In this document: positions 2,960-5,878 of the stretch, one piece after another
Numbering within the stretch: the first letter of the stretch is position 1
How the letters are laid out: each line of letters starts with the position of its first letter
Source of the DNA: Anaerolineales bacterium
GTDB lineage: Bacteria; Chloroflexota; Anaerolineae; Anaerolineales; JABWBV01
Assembly (NCBI GenBank): GCA_027019845.1
Contig: JALUWE010000555.1
Coordinates: forward strand, 1-5,878
Reading direction: 5' to 3'
Length of the DNA stretch: 5,878 nucleotides
The notes under the pieces: model-generated
What the model was told of the DNA's origin: nothing
Databases searched by the model: none
Seen by the model: only the letters and a program-made list of their open reading frames with translations
Program-made: the position numbers and the translations under genes

Positions 2960-5878
2960 ATGTACGAATTCCACATCTCCCGCCGGGCGCGTGAACGCTA
3001 CCGCTTCGATCTCTCCCTTTTCCAGTTCACCGGCAACGTGGTCCTGGCGGATTTTCACGCCGCGCGGCAGTTCGCCGCGGCCATGAACGCGGCCCGCGAC
3101 CTGGTGCGCTTCCCGGAGCAGGCGGTACACGCCAGCGAGATCAACGCGCTGGGCCTGATCGACGAAATCCTGCACCTGCTCGCGGCACACTACCGCCGGC
3201 AGCACCCCGGCGTAATGGCCGCCGCGCTCGACTTCCTGGCCGCGCGGCTGGGCCAAGACGCGCTCCACCGTGCCCTGACCCTGTTCTGCCGGGAATTCCC
3301 GCCCCTGCCAGTCTACCGCGGGGAGACCACGCCGGAGGATTACCTGAACGGCAGCACCGCCGGGCGCCCGCACCGCGAAACCGTGCTCGAAGAGCTGCTG
3401 CTCAACTGGCTGGCCAACCAGAACCCGGCCTGCGCGCCCTTCAAAGAACTTTTCGACGACGAAACGCTCGAAAAAGGGGCCGCCTACCGCCAGATCGTGG
3501 CCGCGCTGGGCGAATTTTTCGAGCGCCAACCCGCCTTTTCCCCCCACCCCGGCCAAAAGGGGACCTCCCTGATCGAAGTGCTGGCCGCGCCGGCCCGCGC
3601 CGCGCCGCACTCGCTCAGCGGCCAGTTGGAATTCATCCGCCGCGAGTGGGGCGCGCTGCTCGGCCCGCTCCTCTACCGCCTGCTCTCCAGCCTCGACCTG
3701 ATCGAGGAAGAGCGCCGCGCCCGCTTCACCGCCCCCGGCCCGGCCCCCGTCCCCGACTTCGCCAGTCTGCCCGTCATGGCCGAACCCGAACGCTTCAGCC
3801 CCGACACCGACTGGATGCCGCGGCTGGTGCTGCTCGCCAAAAACACCTACGTCTGGCTCGACCAGCTCTCCAAAAAATACAGCCGTCCCATCACCCGCCT
3901 GGACCAGGTGCCGGACGAAGAACTGGACACGCTGGCCGCCTGGGGGATCAGCGGCCTGTGGCTGATCGGCGTGTGGGAACGCAGCCCGGCCTCGGCGCGC
4001 ATCAAGCAACTGACCGGCAACCCCGAAGCCATCGCCTCGGCCTATTCGCTCTACGACTACACCATCGCCCGCGACCTGGGCGGGGAGGCCGCCTACCAGA
4101 ACCTGCGCGCCCGCGCCCACGCCCGCGGGGTGCGCCTGGCCGCGGACATGGTGCCCAACCACACCGGGGTGTACTCCCGCTGGACCGTCGAGCACCCCGA
4201 CTGGTACATCGCCCTCGATCAGCCCCCCTTCCCCAATTACACCTTCACCGGCCCCGACCTGTCCGAAGACCCGCGCGTCAGCATCTTCCTCGAAGACCAC
4301 TACTACGACCGCAGCGACGCGGCGGTGGTGTTCAAACACGTAGACCACCGCGATGGCCGCACCCGCTACATCTACCACGGCAACGACGGCACCGCCATGC
4401 CCTGGAACGACACCGCCCAGCTCAACTACCTGCTGCCCGAAGTGCGCGAGGCCGTCATCCAGACCATCCTGGAGGTGGCGCGGCGCTTCCCCATCATCCG
4501 CTTCGACGCGGCCATGACCCTGGCGAAGAAACACTTCCAGCGGCTGTGGTTCCCGGAGCCGGGCAGCGGCGGCGCGGTGCCCAGCCGGGCCGGCCACGGC
4601 CTGACGCGCGAGCAGTTCGACCAGGCCATGCCGGAGGAGTTCTGGCGCCAGGTGGTGGACCGCGTCGCACAAGAAGTGCCCGACACCCTGCTGCTGGCCG
4701 AGGCTTTCTGGCTGATGGAGGGCTATTTCGTGCGCACCCTGGGGATGCACCGGGTGTACAACAGCGCGTTCATGAACATGCTGCGCGACGAGAAGAACGC
4801 CGAATACCGCCAGGTGCTGAAAAACACGCTCGAATTCGACCCCGAAATCCTGAAGCGCTATGTCAACTTCATGAACAACCCGGACGAGGAGACCGCCGCG
4901 GCGCAGTTTGGCAGGGACGGCAAGTATTTTGGCGTGTGCACCATGATGGCCACCCTGCCGGGGCTGCCGATGTTCGGGCACGGCCAGATCGAAGGGCTGG
5001 AGGAAAAGTACGGCATGGAATACCGCCGCGCCTACTTCGACGAGCAACCCGACCCCGAGCTGGTTGCCCGCCACGAGCGCGAAATCTTCCCCCTGCTGCG
5101 CCGCCGCCAGCAATTCGCCGGGGTGGAGCACTTTCTGCTGTACGACTTCTACACCCCGGATGGCCGCGTGGATGAGAATGTGTTTGCGTATTCCAATCGC
5201 GAATCGAATATCGCCTCCCCACTCCCCGCTTCCTGCTCGCTCGTGGTGTACCACAACAAATGGGCCGAGACTTCGGGGTGGATTCGCACCTCGGTCGCGT
5301 TTGCGCGGAAGAGCGGGGGAGGTAAAACGCTGGTGCGGCGCACCCTGGCCGAGGGGCTGGGGCTGCCGGACGCACCCGGCCATTTCGTCATCTTCCGGGA
5401 GCACGTTTCGGGCCGGGAGTACATCCGGGATTGCCGCCAACTGCACGAAAAAGGGCTGTTCGTGCAACTGGGCGCGTACCAGTACCAGGTGTTTGTGGAT
5501 TTTCGCGTGGTGCAGGACAACGAGCGGGGCGAGTACACCGCGCTGGCCGAATTTCTGGGCGGCCGCGGGGTGCCGGACATGGAAGAAGCGCGGCAGGAGT
5601 TGCTCTTACAGCCGGTGTTGGGGCCGTTCCGCGAGCTGGTCAACGCGCAGGTGTTCCGGGAACTGATCGAGGCCGCGGGGCAGCCGGATGCGCTTCCCGA
5701 AGGCGCGGGGGAACGGGTGGCCGCGCTGCTGGCCGCGGCGCGGGACCACGCCGGGCTGGAAGGGGACACCGAAACGGCCAGCCAGCAGACGATGGCGCGG
5801 CTGGAGGCCCTCTTACGCCTGCCCGCGCTGGCGGGGGAACGCCCGCAAATGCTCGCAGCCGTAAACGCCGCGTTGGGG
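2960..5878 (+). CDS. Alpha-amylase family (GH13-like) glycosyl hydrolase, long multidomain form, 3' partial
   Basis: Starting MYEFHISRRARERYRF, 973 codons are open to the window end. Residues 1 to about 285 form a Leu/Ala/Arg-rich, probably helical region that I cannot assign. A GH13 (beta/alpha)8 barrel follows from about 286 (LLAKNTYVWLDQLS). Visible motifs are YSLYDY (362-367); region I DMVPNH (396-401); the region-V-like AQLNY (486-490) followed by LPEVREAV; region II RFDAA (514-518), with D516 as likely nucleophile; region III LLLAEAFW, with E581 as likely acid/base; and region IV FMNNPDEE, with D642 as likely transition-state stabiliser. PGLPMFGHGQIEG (from 667) closes the barrel. A beta-rich region and a further C-terminal region follow. 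No signal peptide is evident, so the enzyme is probably cytoplasmic and works on glycogen-like or other alpha-glucans; hydrolase versus transferase cannot be decided. Region IV has Pro641 where GH13 enzymes normally have His. Residues 748-760 look inserted. No Shine-Dalgarno lies near ATG 2960; GGAGAA at 2928-2933 is 26 bases away. The start is supported mainly by the stop-free protein-like reading from that point. It is divergent from the TPR remnant. Confidence 0.5.
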   Translation, partial: MYEFHISRRARERYRFDLSLFQFTGNVVLADFHAARQFAAAMNAARDLVRFPEQAVHASEINALGLIDEILHLLAAHYRRQHPGVMAAALDFLAARLGQDALHRALTLFCREFPPLPVYRGETTPEDYLNGSTAGRPHRETVLEELLLNWLANQNPACAPFKELFDDETLEKGAAYRQIVAALGEFFERQPAFSPHPGQKGTSLIEVLAAPARAAPHSLSGQLEFIRREWGALLGPLLYRLLSSLDLIEEERRARFTAPGPAPVPDFASLPVMAEPERFSPDTDWMPRLVLLAKNTYVWLDQLSKKYSRPITRLDQVPDEELDTLAAWGISGLWLIGVWERSPASARIKQLTGNPEAIASAYSLYDYTIARDLGGEAAYQNLRARAHARGVRLAADMVPNHTGVYSRWTVEHPDWYIALDQPPFPNYTFTGPDLSEDPRVSIFLEDHYYDRSDAAVVFKHVDHRDGRTRYIYHGNDGTAMPWNDTAQLNYLLPEVREAVIQTILEVARRFPIIRFDAAMTLAKKHFQRLWFPEPGSGGAVPSRAGHGLTREQFDQAMPEEFWRQVVDRVAQEVPDTLLLAEAFWLMEGYFVRTLGMHRVYNSAFMNMLRDEKNAEYRQVLKNTLEFDPEILKRYVNFMNNPDEETAAAQFGRDGKYFGVCTMMATLPGLPMFGHGQIEGLEEKYGMEYRRAYFDEQPDPELVARHEREIFPLLRRRQQFAGVEHFLLYDFYTPDGRVDENVFAYSNRESNIASPLPASCSLVVYHNKWAETSGWIRTSVAFARKSGGGKTLVRRTLAEGLGLPDAPGHFVIFREHVSGREYIRDCRQLHEKGLFVQLGAYQYQVFVDFRVVQDNERGEYTALAEFLGGRGVPDMEEARQELLLQPVLGPFRELVNAQVFRELIEAAGQPDALPEGAGERVAALLAAARDHAGLEGDTETASQQTMARLEALLRLPALAGERPQMLAAVNAALG

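Noticed and set aside
3646..5175. 509-codon plus-strand frame in another phase inside the GH13 gene
   Set aside because: Arg/Pro/His-rich low-complexity translation, typical of a shifted frame in GC-rich DNA; the GH13 frame explains the region.
2954..5467. Very long (837-codon) open frame on the minus strand opposite the GH13 gene
   Set aside because: Its translation is a Gly/Val/His/Gln-rich mirror of GC-rich codons with no recognisable domain, while the plus strand carries ordered GH13 motifs. It is a shadow of the high-GC codon pattern.

Overview
The window looks like a piece of a GC-rich genome from a Chloroflexota (Anaerolineae/Caldilineae-like) bacterium. This is inferred from three things: a Gly/Asn-rich beta-helix surface protein with a choice-of-anchor-Q-type end followed by an 'FLPIIV' segment of the kind common in that phylum, remnants of GGDEF and TPR genes, and a very long GH13 alpha-amylase-family protein. 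No rRNA, tRNA, CRISPR array or complete insertion sequence is visible.

Layout. (1) Positions 1-1782, plus strand: the 3' part of a large secreted or surface protein made of 13 visible PMP-like repeats (GGGM-x-N ... T-N-V-x-F-x-x-N). These are followed by a choice-of-anchor-Q-like region and a C-terminal beta-rich module of about 130 residues. (2) Positions 1783-2959: a 1.2-kb accessory strip holding two broken genes, one small intact gene and several inverted repeats. In order these are a perfect 12-bp GC hairpin (1828-1854), a GGDEF (diguanylate cyclase) pseudogene on the plus strand (1909-2172), a 17-bp hairpin (2217-2254), a 67-residue Gly/Cys-rich membrane protein with a clear Shine-Dalgarno (2272-2475), a nested inverted and tandem repeat built on CAGGTGACAG (2478-2559), and the C-terminal stub of a TPR protein on the minus strand (2622-2882) that stops at a 9-bp inverted repeat. 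(3) Positions 2960-5878, plus strand: the first 973 codons of a GH13-family protein that runs off the window end.

The genes do not form an obvious operon. The surface protein ends before a hairpin, the small membrane protein and the TPR remnant converge on the large inverted repeat, and the TPR remnant and the GH13 gene diverge. The GH13 enzyme probably acts on an alpha-glucan. Its three catalytic carboxylates are recognisable, but conserved region IV has Pro where the family normally has His. I see no coherent new multi-gene system here. The most useful observations are the two gene remnants that ordinary gene calling would miss, the hairpin-flanked small membrane protein, the departure from the GH13 consensus, and a short in-frame low-complexity segment inside the GH13 gene.
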